From contig VGFQ01000005.1 of NCBI GenBank assembly GCA_016868815.1, positions 62,001 to 126,000 of the forward strand: DNA of 64,000 nt, in the 5' to 3' direction. The notes below the pieces were generated by a model. It saw only the letters and a list, made by a program, of their open reading frames with translations. It was not told the origin of the DNA and did not search any database. The translations under genes and the position numbers were made by a program. The stretch is from Bacteroidota bacterium (GTDB lineage Bacteria > Bacteroidota > Bacteroidia > Chitinophagales > Chitinophagaceae). Of this stretch, positions 8,055 through 16,870 are shown in pieces; position 1 is the stretch's first letter, and the number at the start of each line of letters is the position of its first letter.

Positions 8055-9155
8055 TCATGCATACTCAATGTCTACCTTTCCTCCGATGCGCGCAGCTTTG
8101 TAGATAGCTTCGATGATTAAGAGGTCTTTGAGTCCTTCGCGGCCGTCGACGGGTACGATTGGCTGTTTGCCGTCTAGCAAGATGGCGGCCATCTCATCCA
8201 TCTGGATAGTCTGGTGGGTGATGTGGGGGAAGTCCAGCAGCCCTTTGTGGGTGCGGCCCATGATGGGACCGTAACCGGTGGAGGGCTGGAGTTCGGCGAA
8301 GCCATTGGTGCCGTCGAGGAAGAAGCGGTCGAGGTTGTTGAGGCTGTAGGTGGACAGACAGCTGGCGGTGGCACCGGAGGGGAATCCGAACTGGAAGGTG
8401 ATGGTTTCGTCGACGCCTTCCTTGAACTTGACGGGGTCGGTCTTGGTCTCCTGGGCGGTCACCCAGACGGGGTCTTCGCCGACCATGTAGCGGGCACCAT
8501 TGACGGCATAGATGCCGATGTCCATCATGGAGCCGCCGCCGGCGAGTTCGCGGTTGAGCCTCCATTGGGCGGGGTTGCCGATGCGGAAGCCGGAGAGGCC
8601 GTTGAAGTAGAGGACCTTGCCGAAGTCGCCCGCCTTCCGCATGCGGATGACTTCGAGGGTTTTGGCTTCGAAGTGCATGCGGTAGCCGACGAGCAATTTC
8701 ACCCCTGCCTTCTCGCAGGCTTCCACCATCATTCTGCCTTCTTTCGCGTGGAGGGCCATCGGCTTCTCGCAGATGACATGCTTACCGGCCTTTGCCACAC
8801 GGAGGGCATGCGGTAGGTGCAGGGCATTGGGAGTGATGATGTAGACGGCGTCGATGTCGGGGTTGTCACGGATGGCGTCGTACTGCTCGTACGAATAGCA
8901 ATTCTTCTCCGGCACTTGGAAACGTGCGGACCAGTCCTTGAGTTTCTGCGGCGTGCCGCTGACCAGGCCAGAGACGCGTGCCCGCGAACAGCCTTTCATG
9001 GCTTCGGCGACGCGGTTGGCATAGCCGCCTAGGCCCAGCAGGGCGACTTTCAAGACGCCTCCTTCCGTAGTTGTCGACCATCCTGCTTTTGAGAGAAGAG
9101 GCATGGCCGCGAGAGGCGCTGAGAGGGTCTGCAGAAAACTGCGCCTGGAGGTCAT
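8055..9155 (-). CDS. Gfo/Idh/MocA family oxidoreductase, twin-arginine signal
   Basis: An NAD(P)-dependent sugar oxidoreductase-like protein of 366 residues. MTSRRSFLQTLSAPLAA is a twin-arginine signal, so the enzyme is probably exported with its cofactor bound. The Rossmann motif is VALLGLGGYANRVAEAM. The family motif CEKPMALHAKEG holds the conserved EKP lysine. A C-terminal GFO_IDH_MocA beta-sheet domain follows, with GGGSMMDIGIYAVNGARY holding the usual substrate-binding Asp and Tyr residues. Substrate is unknown; glucose-fructose oxidoreductase and glycoside 3-dehydrogenases are the nearest precedents. The gene lies 29 bases downstream of the M24 peptidase gene on the same strand and may be cotranscribed with it. 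Confidence 0.9.
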   Translation of the reverse strand: MTSRRSFLQTLSAPLAAMPLLSKAGWSTTTEGGVLKVALLGLGGYANRVAEAMKGCSRARVSGLVSGTPQKLKDWSARFQVPEKNCYSYEQYDAIRDNPDIDAVYIITPNALHLPHALRVAKAGKHVICEKPMALHAKEGRMMVEACEKAGVKLLVGYRMHFEAKTLEVIRMRKAGDFGKVLYFNGLSGFRIGNPAQWRLNRELAGGGSMMDIGIYAVNGARYMVGEDPVWVTAQETKTDPVKFKEGVDETITFQFGFPSGATASCLSTYSLNNLDRFFLDGTNGFAELQPSTGYGPIMGRTHKGLLDFPHITHQTIQMDEMAAILLDGKQPIVPVDGREGLKDLLIIEAIYKAARIGGKVDIEYA

Positions 9156-9184
9156 GAGAGGGGCTTTGAGGTGAACGTATGGAT

Positions 9185-10447
9185 TCAGTCGAAGGGTTTG
9201 TCGATCGCGGAGCTTTGTTTGGAGAAGAAATGTGGGCCGTTTTCTCCGATGTACAGGCAGTCTTCGAGGCGGATGCCGAACGCTCCGGGGATGGCGATCG
9301 TGGGTTCGTCGCTAAAGCACATGCCGGGTGCGATGGGTGTCTGGTTACCGCGGACAAAGTTGGTCCATTCATGTCCTTCTAGGCCGATTCCGTGGCCGGT
9401 GCGGTGGGGGAGTCCCGGCAGGGCGTAATTCTTTCCCAAGCCGGCGTTTTCGATGACGGCGCGGGCGGCGGCGTCGACCGACTCGCAGGTGGCGCCGATG
9501 CGAACGGCGGCAAAGGCGGCGTCCTGTGCGCGTTTTTCAAGGTTCCATATCTCTGTCTGTCGGGCGTTGGCCTTGCCGACGACGATGGTACGGGTGATAT
9601 CGGATGCGTAGCCTTCGACGCTGGTGCCACCGTCGACCAGCAGCACGTCGCCTTCGTGGATGACCTGCGGCCTTATACTGCCGTGGGGGATGGCCGAGTC
9701 CTTGCCCACCAGTACCAGGGCTCCTCCGCTATATCCCAGCTTGCGGAAGGCGGCGGAGAGGTTAGCGCTGAATTCCGACTGCGACATGCCGTCGCGAATG
9801 GTGGCGAAAGTGGCCTTGTAAGCCTCGATGGTGACATCGCTGGAATACTGCATAAGGGCGATCTCTGTGGGGCTCTTGTGCATGCGCATGCCGGCGGTGA
9901 CGGGCGTGGCGTCTACGATCTCGAAGCCGGGCGCCTCGCGACGTACCCCGTCGGCGATGAAGAAGCGGACGCGCTCCTCCATCCCGATACGCCGATGCTT
10001 TATACCGCGCGCCCGGACAATGTCGACGATGAGTTTGTAGGGACTTTCATGCTCCTCCCAGCAGCGGATCTCATCGCCGAAGGCGGGGTTGATGAGTTCG
10101 CGGGCCCTGTCTTCCTCAAACTTGGGACAGACATACGCAATGGCGCCCATGGCAGGGATGATGAGTCCGAAGGTCCGTTCGCTCTGTCCCCAGCGCATGC
10201 CTGTAAAATAGAAGCTGGAGGCTGTGCCTTCCATGAAGATGGCGTCCATGCCTTGTTTCGCCATGAGTTCCTGTGCCCCAGCGATGCGACGCTTGCGCTC
10301 TTCCGGGGTGATGGGCACCACAGGTTTCGCAAGGGGCTTGAGTTTTTCGATGGAAGAGGGGATGTCGTATTCGTCCCGATGTTTGGCGGACAGCATTCCC
10401 CCGCTCAGTGCGGCGAGACCTAGGAATTTTCTTCTATGTAGGGCCAT
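9185..10447 (-). CDS. Xaa-Pro peptidase family M24 protein, exported
   Basis: A 420-residue pita-bread-fold metallopeptidase. MALHRRKFLGLAALSG is a twin-arginine signal. An N-terminal creatinase/prolidase domain (residues about 50-190) is followed by the catalytic domain. The five metal ligands can be seen: Asp in LVDGGTS, Asp in SDITRT, His in PHRTGHGIG, Glu in SDEPTIAI and Glu in IRLEDCLYIG. The enzyme should cleave an N-terminal residue preceding proline, or a related amide, in the periplasm. It precedes the Gfo/Idh/MocA gene on the same strand. Creatinase-like activity cannot be excluded. Confidence 0.9.
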   Translation of the reverse strand: MALHRRKFLGLAALSGGMLSAKHRDEYDIPSSIEKLKPLAKPVVPITPEERKRRIAGAQELMAKQGMDAIFMEGTASSFYFTGMRWGQSERTFGLIIPAMGAIAYVCPKFEEDRARELINPAFGDEIRCWEEHESPYKLIVDIVRARGIKHRRIGMEERVRFFIADGVRREAPGFEIVDATPVTAGMRMHKSPTEIALMQYSSDVTIEAYKATFATIRDGMSQSEFSANLSAAFRKLGYSGGALVLVGKDSAIPHGSIRPQVIHEGDVLLVDGGTSVEGYASDITRTIVVGKANARQTEIWNLEKRAQDAAFAAVRIGATCESVDAAARAVIENAGLGKNYALPGLPHRTGHGIGLEGHEWTNFVRGNQTPIAPGMCFSDEPTIAIPGAFGIRLEDCLYIGENGPHFFSKQSSAIDKPFD

Positions 10448-10526
10448 AAAATGTTTTATGCCCCAATGTACCGAAAATCATCCTACCATCATCGGCTCCA
10501 TCGGTAGTTGGTGAGCTCCTTCCTAC

Positions 10527-10534
10527 CTTTAAGG
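10527..10534 (+). promoter_or_regulatory. Candidate -7 box of the TonB receptor gene
   Basis: TACCTTTA matches the Bacteroidota -7 pattern TAnnTTTG except for the last base and ends 14 bases before the ATG at 10549. No convincing -33 TTG at the normal distance was seen. Confidence 0.3.
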
Positions 10535-10548
10535 CTGAAACAAGTCTG

Positions 10549-12450
10549 ATGCGCCTTTTGCTCTTGCTGTGTATGCCTTTTTCGTTGATTGGACAGGTGA
10601 AGGATCTCGACAGCATTGTCATCACGGCCTCTCTGCATGCAGAACATGAGAAAGAGACGGGCCGTAACATTCAGGTTGTGCGGGGCGAATGGCTTCGCGG
10701 GCTGCCGGCTATGAGCATTGATGAGCTGCTGCGGTACATCCCAGGTGTCGAGGTACAGCAGCGTGGCCCGCAGGGCTCACAGGCCGACATTTTGATCCGG
10801 GGAGGCACCTTTCAGCAGGTGTTACTGCTGATCGACGGGGTCCGGCTGAATGATCCGCTGACGGGCCATTTCAATGGCTATCTGCCCATCCACCCTTCGG
10901 AGATTGACCGCATTGAAGTCCTGAAGGGTACGGCAGCCTCCATCCATGGGTCGGATGCCATTGGCGGTGTGATCCATGTAATCACCAAGTCTGCTGCATT
11001 GACCGCCCAGGATACCCAACATCGTTTTTCAGCTGGAATGGAGGCCGGAGCGATGGGCCTGCGCAATGCAAATGGATGGTGGCGGATGCGGACAGAGCAC
11101 AGCTCCCTTTCAGTGGGCGCGACGAGCCAGAATGCAGAGGGGCCAGCATTGCGGGGTACGACGGGCTACTTCCACAACCATACCGTAGGCATCGCTTTTG
11201 CGAGGTCGTTGCACGCTGACTGGCGGTTGTCGCTGCGCTCGGCCATGGACCTGCGCGACTTCAACGCCCAGAATTATTACACAACCTTCCGCTCAGATAC
11301 AGCCCGTGAGCGCGTCCAGAGCACCTGGCAGCAACTGCATCTCCTAAAATCAGCGGGTGGCTACACACTGCATATGGACGTCGCCTACAAGGCCCTGGAG
11401 GATGTATATCGCTTTCGCCCGATGGTGACGCCCAACCAGAACCGAACGCGCATGATGGTGGCACAAGCCTATCTGCTGCTGCGGGCTGAAAAGCGCACCC
11501 GATTGACGACGGGGCTGCAGTACATCCGTCGCACGATCCGTTCCAACGACCGGGGCGATCATACCCTGGACCATGCGGCCGCCTACCTCATCGCTGCCCA
11601 CAGGCTCGGCGGCGGGCTGCATGTCAATGAGAGCCTTCGCATCGACTGGGATGCCAGCTACGGGTGGGTGTTGGTGCCGCAGGCCAACGCCTCATGGACG
11701 AGATCCAGGCTCACGCTGCGGGGTTCTGTGGGAAACGGCATCCGCGACGCTGACTTCACCGAGCGGTATAACAACTTCAAAAAACCCCTGGTGGCGAGTG
11801 GGAGCATTGGCAATCCCTGGCTGCGGACGGAGCGGTCGTGGAGTTATGAGGCCGGTGCAGACTATCGACTCCACCAGCGCTTGAAGGCGAGCATAGGGGC
11901 CTTTCGCAGGAGCCAGCAAGACCTGATCGACTGGGAACCTACTCCATATGCACAGATGCCCAGGCGTGAGAACCTAGTATCGGGTGCTACCTATGCACTG
12001 GCCACCAACCTCTCATCGGTACAGACCAGTGGACTCGAATTCGACCTTCAATACGACAGAAGTCTGGACGAGCAAGGGCGCAAGCGGCTTTTAGTGATGG
12101 CTGGCCTGCTCCTTCTCGACTCTAAGAGCGCCGACAAGACACCCTCCTTCTACATCTCTTCACATGCCCGGGCTCTGCTCAATGCGTCTGTGATCTATCG
12201 CGTCGGAGATGTTGACCTAAACGGCAGTATGGTCTGGAAGCGGCGCAATGCCCAGCAGGCGGCTGCTATCGGGGCCGACTTACCGCGTGAATACCTACTC
12301 TGCAATCTTCGTCTGCGCTATGCCGTCAGGCCGATGCGCGGGGCTGTATTTGTACAAGCATATAACCTTTTTGACCGCAATTTCAGCGACTTGCTGGGAG
12401 CACAAATGCCTGGCAGATGGCTCAGTATGGGGCTTCAGTTCGGGCAATGA
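10549..12450 (+). CDS. TonB-dependent outer membrane receptor
   Basis: A 633-residue outer membrane receptor. A short signal peptide (MRLLLLLCMPFSLIGQ) is followed at once by the TonB-box-like DSIVITA. The plug domain runs to about residue 150 (SIDELLRYIPGVEVQQRG, RGGTFQQVLLLIDGVRLND, IDRIEVLKGTAASIHGSDAIGGVIHVITK). A beta-barrel fills the rest and ends in an aromatic residue near LSMGLQFGQ. It lacks the carboxypeptidase-like extension typical of SusC proteins, and at this length it resembles BtuB/FecA-type receptors for cobalamin or iron chelates. No cobalamin riboswitch is visible upstream, so the ligand stays open. Confidence 0.88.
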   Translation: MRLLLLLCMPFSLIGQVKDLDSIVITASLHAEHEKETGRNIQVVRGEWLRGLPAMSIDELLRYIPGVEVQQRGPQGSQADILIRGGTFQQVLLLIDGVRLNDPLTGHFNGYLPIHPSEIDRIEVLKGTAASIHGSDAIGGVIHVITKSAALTAQDTQHRFSAGMEAGAMGLRNANGWWRMRTEHSSLSVGATSQNAEGPALRGTTGYFHNHTVGIAFARSLHADWRLSLRSAMDLRDFNAQNYYTTFRSDTARERVQSTWQQLHLLKSAGGYTLHMDVAYKALEDVYRFRPMVTPNQNRTRMMVAQAYLLLRAEKRTRLTTGLQYIRRTIRSNDRGDHTLDHAAAYLIAAHRLGGGLHVNESLRIDWDASYGWVLVPQANASWTRSRLTLRGSVGNGIRDADFTERYNNFKKPLVASGSIGNPWLRTERSWSYEAGADYRLHQRLKASIGAFRRSQQDLIDWEPTPYAQMPRRENLVSGATYALATNLSSVQTSGLEFDLQYDRSLDEQGRKRLLVMAGLLLLDSKSADKTPSFYISSHARALLNASVIYRVGDVDLNGSMVWKRRNAQQAAAIGADLPREYLLCNLRLRYAVRPMRGAVFVQAYNLFDRNFSDLLGAQMPGRWLSMGLQFGQ

Positions 12451-12664
12451 GGCTTTCTCTACATACAGGTATGGGTGATTTTGAGGGGCTTGTATCGGGA
12501 AGAAGCGATAGCTAGGTCGACGTATTTTTTCATATCTATTTTTTCCATTCGGAGGATATGATTGCAGGTTTTCATTCTCTTTATTATTTTGTAACAGAAA
12601 CCACACGGATGTGTAGATACCAGGCATGCTGTCTGGGCATCTGCGGGCCCTCTGACCAAGTACG

Positions 12665-13411
12665 ATGAAATTTCACGATGTCCATTCCGGGCGCCATCTG
12701 CAACCGGCAATAAAAAAATTCAAACAGTTGCGACCCATCGTCCTTGCTGTATACTGCACTATCTTGTCTGTCACATCATCTAATGCACAGGCATTTCAGG
12801 AAGTCAAGATCGGCAACGCCTTTTGGATGGCCGAGAATCTGTCTGTCGATCGATTTCGGACAGGTGATACCATCCGCCAGGCGAAGAATGCAGCGGAATG
12901 GAACCGAGCGGGACAGGAGAAAGAGCCCGTCTGGAGTTTTTATGGCTACGATAGCGATAATGGGGCTCAGTTCGGCAAACTCTATAACTGGTATGCTGTC
13001 AGGGATGCTCGCGGCTTATGTCCCGTCGGCTGGGAGGTGCCTACTGATGCCGAATGGAAGAATCTTACGCGCACCATCGGAGTAAAGGGTGCAGGTTTTA
13101 AGATGAAGAGTACTTCGGGATGGGATGACTATGAGGGCAAGAATGGAAATGGGAGCAATGCCAGTGGTTTTTTTGGTCGGCCCGGTGGGTATTGCGACAG
13201 CGACGGCACATGCTTCAACAAAGGGCTGGGTAGTTATTGGTGGACTTCTTCAGCCTATGCCTCTGGGTATGCGTGGCTCAGGAATCTATTTCATGCCGAT
13301 ATCGAAATGTCCCGGTACAGCTATCCTATGGGGGCTGGATTTTCTGTCCGCTGCATGAAGAAGGTGTTTGAAAACAATCCTCGCCTCAACCATCGGGGTG
13401 AATTTTTCTGA
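12665..13411 (+). CDS. Fibrobacter succinogenes major paralogous domain protein
   Basis: A 248-residue secreted protein. A long signal-like N-terminus (hydrophobic PIVLAVYCTILSVTSSNAQA) is followed by the Fib_succ_major domain: QEVKIGNAFWMAENLSVDRF, FGKLYNWYAVRDARGLCPVGWEVPTDAEW, and the closing SFSVRCMK-like AGFSVRCMKK. The domain resembles C-type-lectin/sulfatase-modifying-factor folds and is common in secreted Bacteroidota and Fibrobacterota proteins, but no molecular function is established. It stands alone between the TonB receptor and the convergent SGNH hydrolase. Confidence 0.82.
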   Translation: MKFHDVHSGRHLQPAIKKFKQLRPIVLAVYCTILSVTSSNAQAFQEVKIGNAFWMAENLSVDRFRTGDTIRQAKNAAEWNRAGQEKEPVWSFYGYDSDNGAQFGKLYNWYAVRDARGLCPVGWEVPTDAEWKNLTRTIGVKGAGFKMKSTSGWDDYEGKNGNGSNASGFFGRPGGYCDSDGTCFNKGLGSYWWTSSAYASGYAWLRNLFHADIEMSRYSYPMGAGFSVRCMKKVFENNPRLNHRGEFF

Positions 13412-13426
13412 TCCAGATCGCCGTTT

Positions 13427-14098
13427 TCATTCGATGCGTTGGATGGCCTGCCACATGGCCTGGGCTACGACAAGATTTCCTTTTGAGTTCAGGTGTACCC
13501 TGTCTGATGTCAGGATTCCTTTTTCTTCATTGCGTGGATTGTTTGTCAGGTTATAGTCAAGGAAGATCTTGCGTAGGTCCACCAGTGGCAGCCTTTGGGT
13601 GGCTGCATATCCACGGATCCAGTTGCTGTAATGGTTGAGGTCGCCGTCCTGACCATTGCTATGGTCAGTCCGTTCTCCAATGACTGCGGGGGTTGCCAGT
13701 ATGACCTTGATCCCTGCTGCCCTGAGTTTAGTTACGACGGCATCGTAGAAACGACCAAACTTGTCGTAGTCGGTGCCCGTGCCGGAGCTTGTCTTGTGCC
13801 AGACGTCGTTGACGCCGATATAGACGATGCAGATGTCGGGCTTTAGCGCGAGTACGTCGGTATCCATCCGTAGGAGGAGGTCGTAAATCTTATTGCCACT
13901 GATACCGGCACCGATGGTCTGGTAGCGGTCGGTCTTCTCTTTGGTGGCCATAATTGAGTCGATCAGCCAGATGTAGCCGCCGGGCTTTACCCCGGCCTGG
14001 GTGATGGAGTCTCCGAAGAACAGGACTTTTTTCTTAGCCTGCTGGGTGAAGGCAATCAGCGAGGCACTGATGAGTGTGAGTAGCAATAGGCGTTGCAT
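13427..14098 (-). CDS. Secreted SGNH/GDSL-family hydrolase
   Basis: A 223-residue esterase-like protein. It has a signal peptide (MQRLLLLTLISASLIAFTQQ), block I FFGDSITQAG with the nucleophile Ser, block II Gly in GAGISGNK, block III GVND, and block V DRVHLNSKGN holding the catalytic Asp and His. All SGNH residues are present, so it should be active. Targets of secreted members include acetylated glycans and lysophospholipids. It converges with the Fib_succ_major gene with only 15 bases between the two ends. Confidence 0.92.
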   Translation of the reverse strand: MQRLLLLTLISASLIAFTQQAKKKVLFFGDSITQAGVKPGGYIWLIDSIMATKEKTDRYQTIGAGISGNKIYDLLLRMDTDVLALKPDICIVYIGVNDVWHKTSSGTGTDYDKFGRFYDAVVTKLRAAGIKVILATPAVIGERTDHSNGQDGDLNHYSNWIRGYAATQRLPLVDLRKIFLDYNLTNNPRNEEKGILTSDRVHLNSKGNLVVAQAMWQAIQRIE

Positions 14099-14148
14099 AT
14101 CGTGTAAGGCTTTGACCGAATATAGTGAATTGATACAAGCGACAGAGA

Positions 14149-15321
14149 TCAGGAGAGGTTACGTATGCGAGAGACAAGCAGGCTGATCACGATGCCACCC
14201 ATCCCCATGAGTGCGAAGGAGATTGGTAGTCCGGCTGCTTCTGCGATGTAGCCGATGATTGGCGGTCCGAGCAGGAATCCCAGGTATCCCACGCTGGCGA
14301 CACTGGCGATGGCGATGCTGCTGGGGATGGAAGTATCTTTCCCGGCGGTGCTGTACATCAGGGGTACAATGCTGCTGACACCGAAGCCAACGAGTATGCA
14401 GCCCAGGGTGGCGGTCCAGAGGTAAGGGAGTAAGACAGTCAGGGCGATGCCGCTGGCCATCAAAATCCCGCTGATGCGCACCCACCGGCTCCTACCGAAC
14501 TGCACGGCCATGCGGTCGCCCATGAAGCGCCCACCCGACATGGTGATCATGAATGCGGCGTATCCTGCGGAGGCATAACGGGCGTCTGCGCCGATGATAT
14601 CCCGGAAATAAACACCTGTCCAGTCGAACATGCATCCTTCGACACTCATGGTACAAAAAGTCATGGCCCCTAGCAGCAACAGCTGGCCTTGAGGCGGACG
14701 GAATCGAAAGCGTGGCACTGCTGTGATAAAAGCATGTCGGGGTACGAGGTGTTGTTGAAATGCAGCGTCATTGATCCAGATGAAGAGGGTGATGAAAGGG
14801 AAATGATGGGCTGGATCGATCTGCATACGCGTCATGATCCAGCCAATTAGTGCGCCGGTGAACCCTCCGAGGCTCCACAGCCCATGGAAGGTGGTAAAGA
14901 CCGCTCGTCCATGCAGGGTTTCCGTCTGCACGCCCTGGGTGTTGACAGAGATATTGCAGAGGTTGCCGACGAGGCCGAAGAGGTAGAGGTAGATTGCCAG
15001 CTGCCAGGCGTGCTCGACTTGTCCGATCATCATCAGCATGAACGAATAGGCAGCCAAGGCCAAGCGTAGGACATTTCGGCTTCCAAAACGCGCAGCGATG
15101 CGGCCACTGAACGGCATCATCGTCATCTGCCCCATCGGCAACAGGAAGAGGATGGAGCCAAGCGTGCCTTCGCTGAGCTCAAGGCGTTCTTTCAGGTCGG
15201 GGATGCGGCTGGCCCAGCTCCCAAAGCACAAGCCTTGAATGAAAAAGAATACAGAGACGGCTTTGAGGGTCTTGGAGACGGGATGGCGTAGGGCGGTGAG
15301 GTCGTAGCTGGGTGTCGACAA
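14149..15321 (-). CDS. MFS transporter (YbjJ/fucose-permease-like)
   Basis: A 390-residue inner-membrane protein with about 12 hydrophobic segments. The N-terminus GLCFGSWASRIPDLKERLELSEG is typical of the YbjJ-like branch of major facilitator transporters, with GRIAARFGSRNVLR as the loop 2-3 signature. The length is normal. Substrate cannot be assigned; sugar-type substrates are plausible in this catabolic neighbourhood. It is transcribed away from the lipid-kinase gene's 3' end on the same strand, 55 bases downstream. Confidence 0.88.
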   Translation of the reverse strand: MSTPSYDLTALRHPVSKTLKAVSVFFFIQGLCFGSWASRIPDLKERLELSEGTLGSILFLLPMGQMTMMPFSGRIAARFGSRNVLRLALAAYSFMLMMIGQVEHAWQLAIYLYLFGLVGNLCNISVNTQGVQTETLHGRAVFTTFHGLWSLGGFTGALIGWIMTRMQIDPAHHFPFITLFIWINDAAFQQHLVPRHAFITAVPRFRFRPPQGQLLLLGAMTFCTMSVEGCMFDWTGVYFRDIIGADARYASAGYAAFMITMSGGRFMGDRMAVQFGRSRWVRISGILMASGIALTVLLPYLWTATLGCILVGFGVSSIVPLMYSTAGKDTSIPSSIAIASVASVGYLGFLLGPPIIGYIAEAAGLPISFALMGMGGIVISLLVSRIRNLS

Positions 15322-15376
15322 AGGAATTTATTGAAATGGCCAAAGGTACGTGGCCAGCCGCAAGGAAGTGGGCGCA

Positions 15377-16246
15377 TCAGTATCGGATGCGGAGGATGCC
15401 CGGTAACACCGAGATCTGCAGGCTGGCTGCCTCATGCACGTCTCCATCCATGTGAAAACACATAGGGCTGTTGCTCTTGATCTGCAATTCCCTGATCCGT
15501 TTGCCATGCACAAACGGAAGTTCGAGGTGCTGACCGCGTTCGATGACGGGCAGATATCGTAGGCGTTTGATGGCATGGACGGCATCAATGTACATGAGGT
15601 CCAGCCAGCCATCGTCTGGCTTTGCCTGTGGGGAGACGTGAAAGCCTCCGCCGCTGCGTCCGCCGTTGTTGACGTCGACCATCAGCCAATATCCGGAGAG
15701 TAGTTCCCCATCAGCCGTCATCTGGTAATGTTTGGATGAGTAGCCTACGATGTGGCACAGCACCACCGCCCTGTAAGAGGCTTTTCCTGACCGCTTCTTC
15801 CTACCTGAAAGGTCATGCGCAACAGCCCCTTCAAAGCCGATGCCCAGGCCATTGATGAATCGTTCCCCATTGCAAAGTCCCAGGTCTATCCTTTTTGGAG
15901 CGGAGCGAAGTATCCGGCTGACCAGTGCCTCCAGCGGGAGGTCTCCATAGAGCTGCCAGTGAAAGTCATTGCCTGTCCCTCCGTTGATCACCCCCAGCGG
16001 TAAGCTGTTCTCTGGATAGTGGTTTATGAAATAGTGCAGCGTGCCATCTCCTCCTATAATCCAAATGTCTGTGAATGACTGGAAGTCTGATGGCCAGTCT
16101 GCTACGAATACCTGACAGCCGATGGCTTTGGATGCAAGCAGGTCCCTGACTTGCCAGGCCATTCCAATAGACCGCCCTACCCCAGCGAGCGGATGGCAAA
16201 GGATGGCAATCTGTGCCGTGCCTGCTGTCTGCAGTGGTTCAGCCAT
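15377..16246 (-). CDS. Diacylglycerol/lipid kinase family protein
   Basis: A 289-residue DAGK catalytic-domain protein related to YegS, BmrU and DgkB. The nucleotide loop IIGGDGTLHYFINH and the following INGGTGNDFHWQL are the two hallmark motifs (GGDGT and GTGND). A C-terminal beta domain includes MFIDAVHAIKRL-like strands (MYIDAVHAIKRLRYLP) and ends near CFHMDGDVHEAASL. It should transfer the ATP gamma-phosphate to a lipid such as diacylglycerol at the cytosolic face of the membrane. The specific lipid is unknown. Confidence 0.9.
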   Translation of the reverse strand: MAEPLQTAGTAQIAILCHPLAGVGRSIGMAWQVRDLLASKAIGCQVFVADWPSDFQSFTDIWIIGGDGTLHYFINHYPENSLPLGVINGGTGNDFHWQLYGDLPLEALVSRILRSAPKRIDLGLCNGERFINGLGIGFEGAVAHDLSGRKKRSGKASYRAVVLCHIVGYSSKHYQMTADGELLSGYWLMVDVNNGGRSGGGFHVSPQAKPDDGWLDLMYIDAVHAIKRLRYLPVIERGQHLELPFVHGKRIRELQIKSNSPMCFHMDGDVHEAASLQISVLPGILRIRY

Positions 16247-16366
16247 CCCTTAAAATAGGCTTTCCAGCATAAACACATTGAATGTTCATTGATTCGTTGG
16301 TCTATTCATTATCTGCATATCCAAACTTTCCTATCCGTGGATCGTTAAAAAATATAAAATTTACTG

Positions 16367-16804
16367 ATGGATCGCAAGGAGTTTTTGAACCAATTGACGG
16401 GTGGCCTGACTGTCACCTGCGTAGCCTGCATGATGGAGGCCTGCTCGAAGGACAGCACTACGCCAGGTGGCGGAGGCAATCCCAATCCACCTCCCGGTAA
16501 TACGGCTCTGCTGACGGTGAACTTGAACAATCAACTTCTTTCTATCAACGACTCCGAAGCTGGCAACGGTGTCATTGTTGTACGTATCGCTGCTGGCAAT
16601 ATCGCCTCCAGCTTTTCAGCTTTCTCCAGCGTTTGTCCGCACGCGGGCGGCACGGTAGCGTTCCGTCCTCAGACGTTGAGTTTCAACTGTCCTGTACACA
16701 ATTCCAATTTCTCGATCTCAGGCGCTGTAACGAGTGGACCAGCAGCTACGGGTCTGGCGAAGAAGACCGTAGAGGTCAATGGCACCACCCTCACGGTTAA
16801 GTAA
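16367..16804 (+). CDS. Rieske [2Fe-2S] lipoprotein
   Basis: A 145-residue protein with a Rieske fold. The cluster ligands are Cys90 and His92 (SVCPHAGG) and Cys108 and His111 (FNCPVHNSNF). The N-terminus MDRKEFLNQLTGGLTVTCVA ends in a possible lipobox MMEAC (Cys26), followed by a Gly/Pro/Asn-rich linker, so the domain is probably tethered to a membrane and faces the periplasm. No transmembrane helix typical of cytochrome bc1 Rieske proteins and no oxygenase domain are present. It may pass electrons to a periplasmic oxidoreductase; the partner is unknown. Confidence 0.9.
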   Translation: MDRKEFLNQLTGGLTVTCVACMMEACSKDSTTPGGGGNPNPPPGNTALLTVNLNNQLLSINDSEAGNGVIVVRIAAGNIASSFSAFSSVCPHAGGTVAFRPQTLSFNCPVHNSNFSISGAVTSGPAATGLAKKTVEVNGTTLTVK

Positions 16805-16870
16805 TTAGTTTCTATCTTCAGTAAGCGGTCCGAAGCGTTTTCTTTTTCGTATTTTCCAGAAAAAGAATTC

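Noticed and set aside
9392-10423. A 343-residue open frame on the plus strand
   Set aside because: It lies antisense to the M24 peptidase gene, which has all five metal ligands. The antisense product is Gly/Asp/Val-rich with no motif, as expected from GC-biased third positions.
10450-10548. Cobalamin riboswitch upstream of the BtuB-like receptor
   Set aside because: Only 99 bases separate it from the divergent gene and no B12-box-like sequence is visible.
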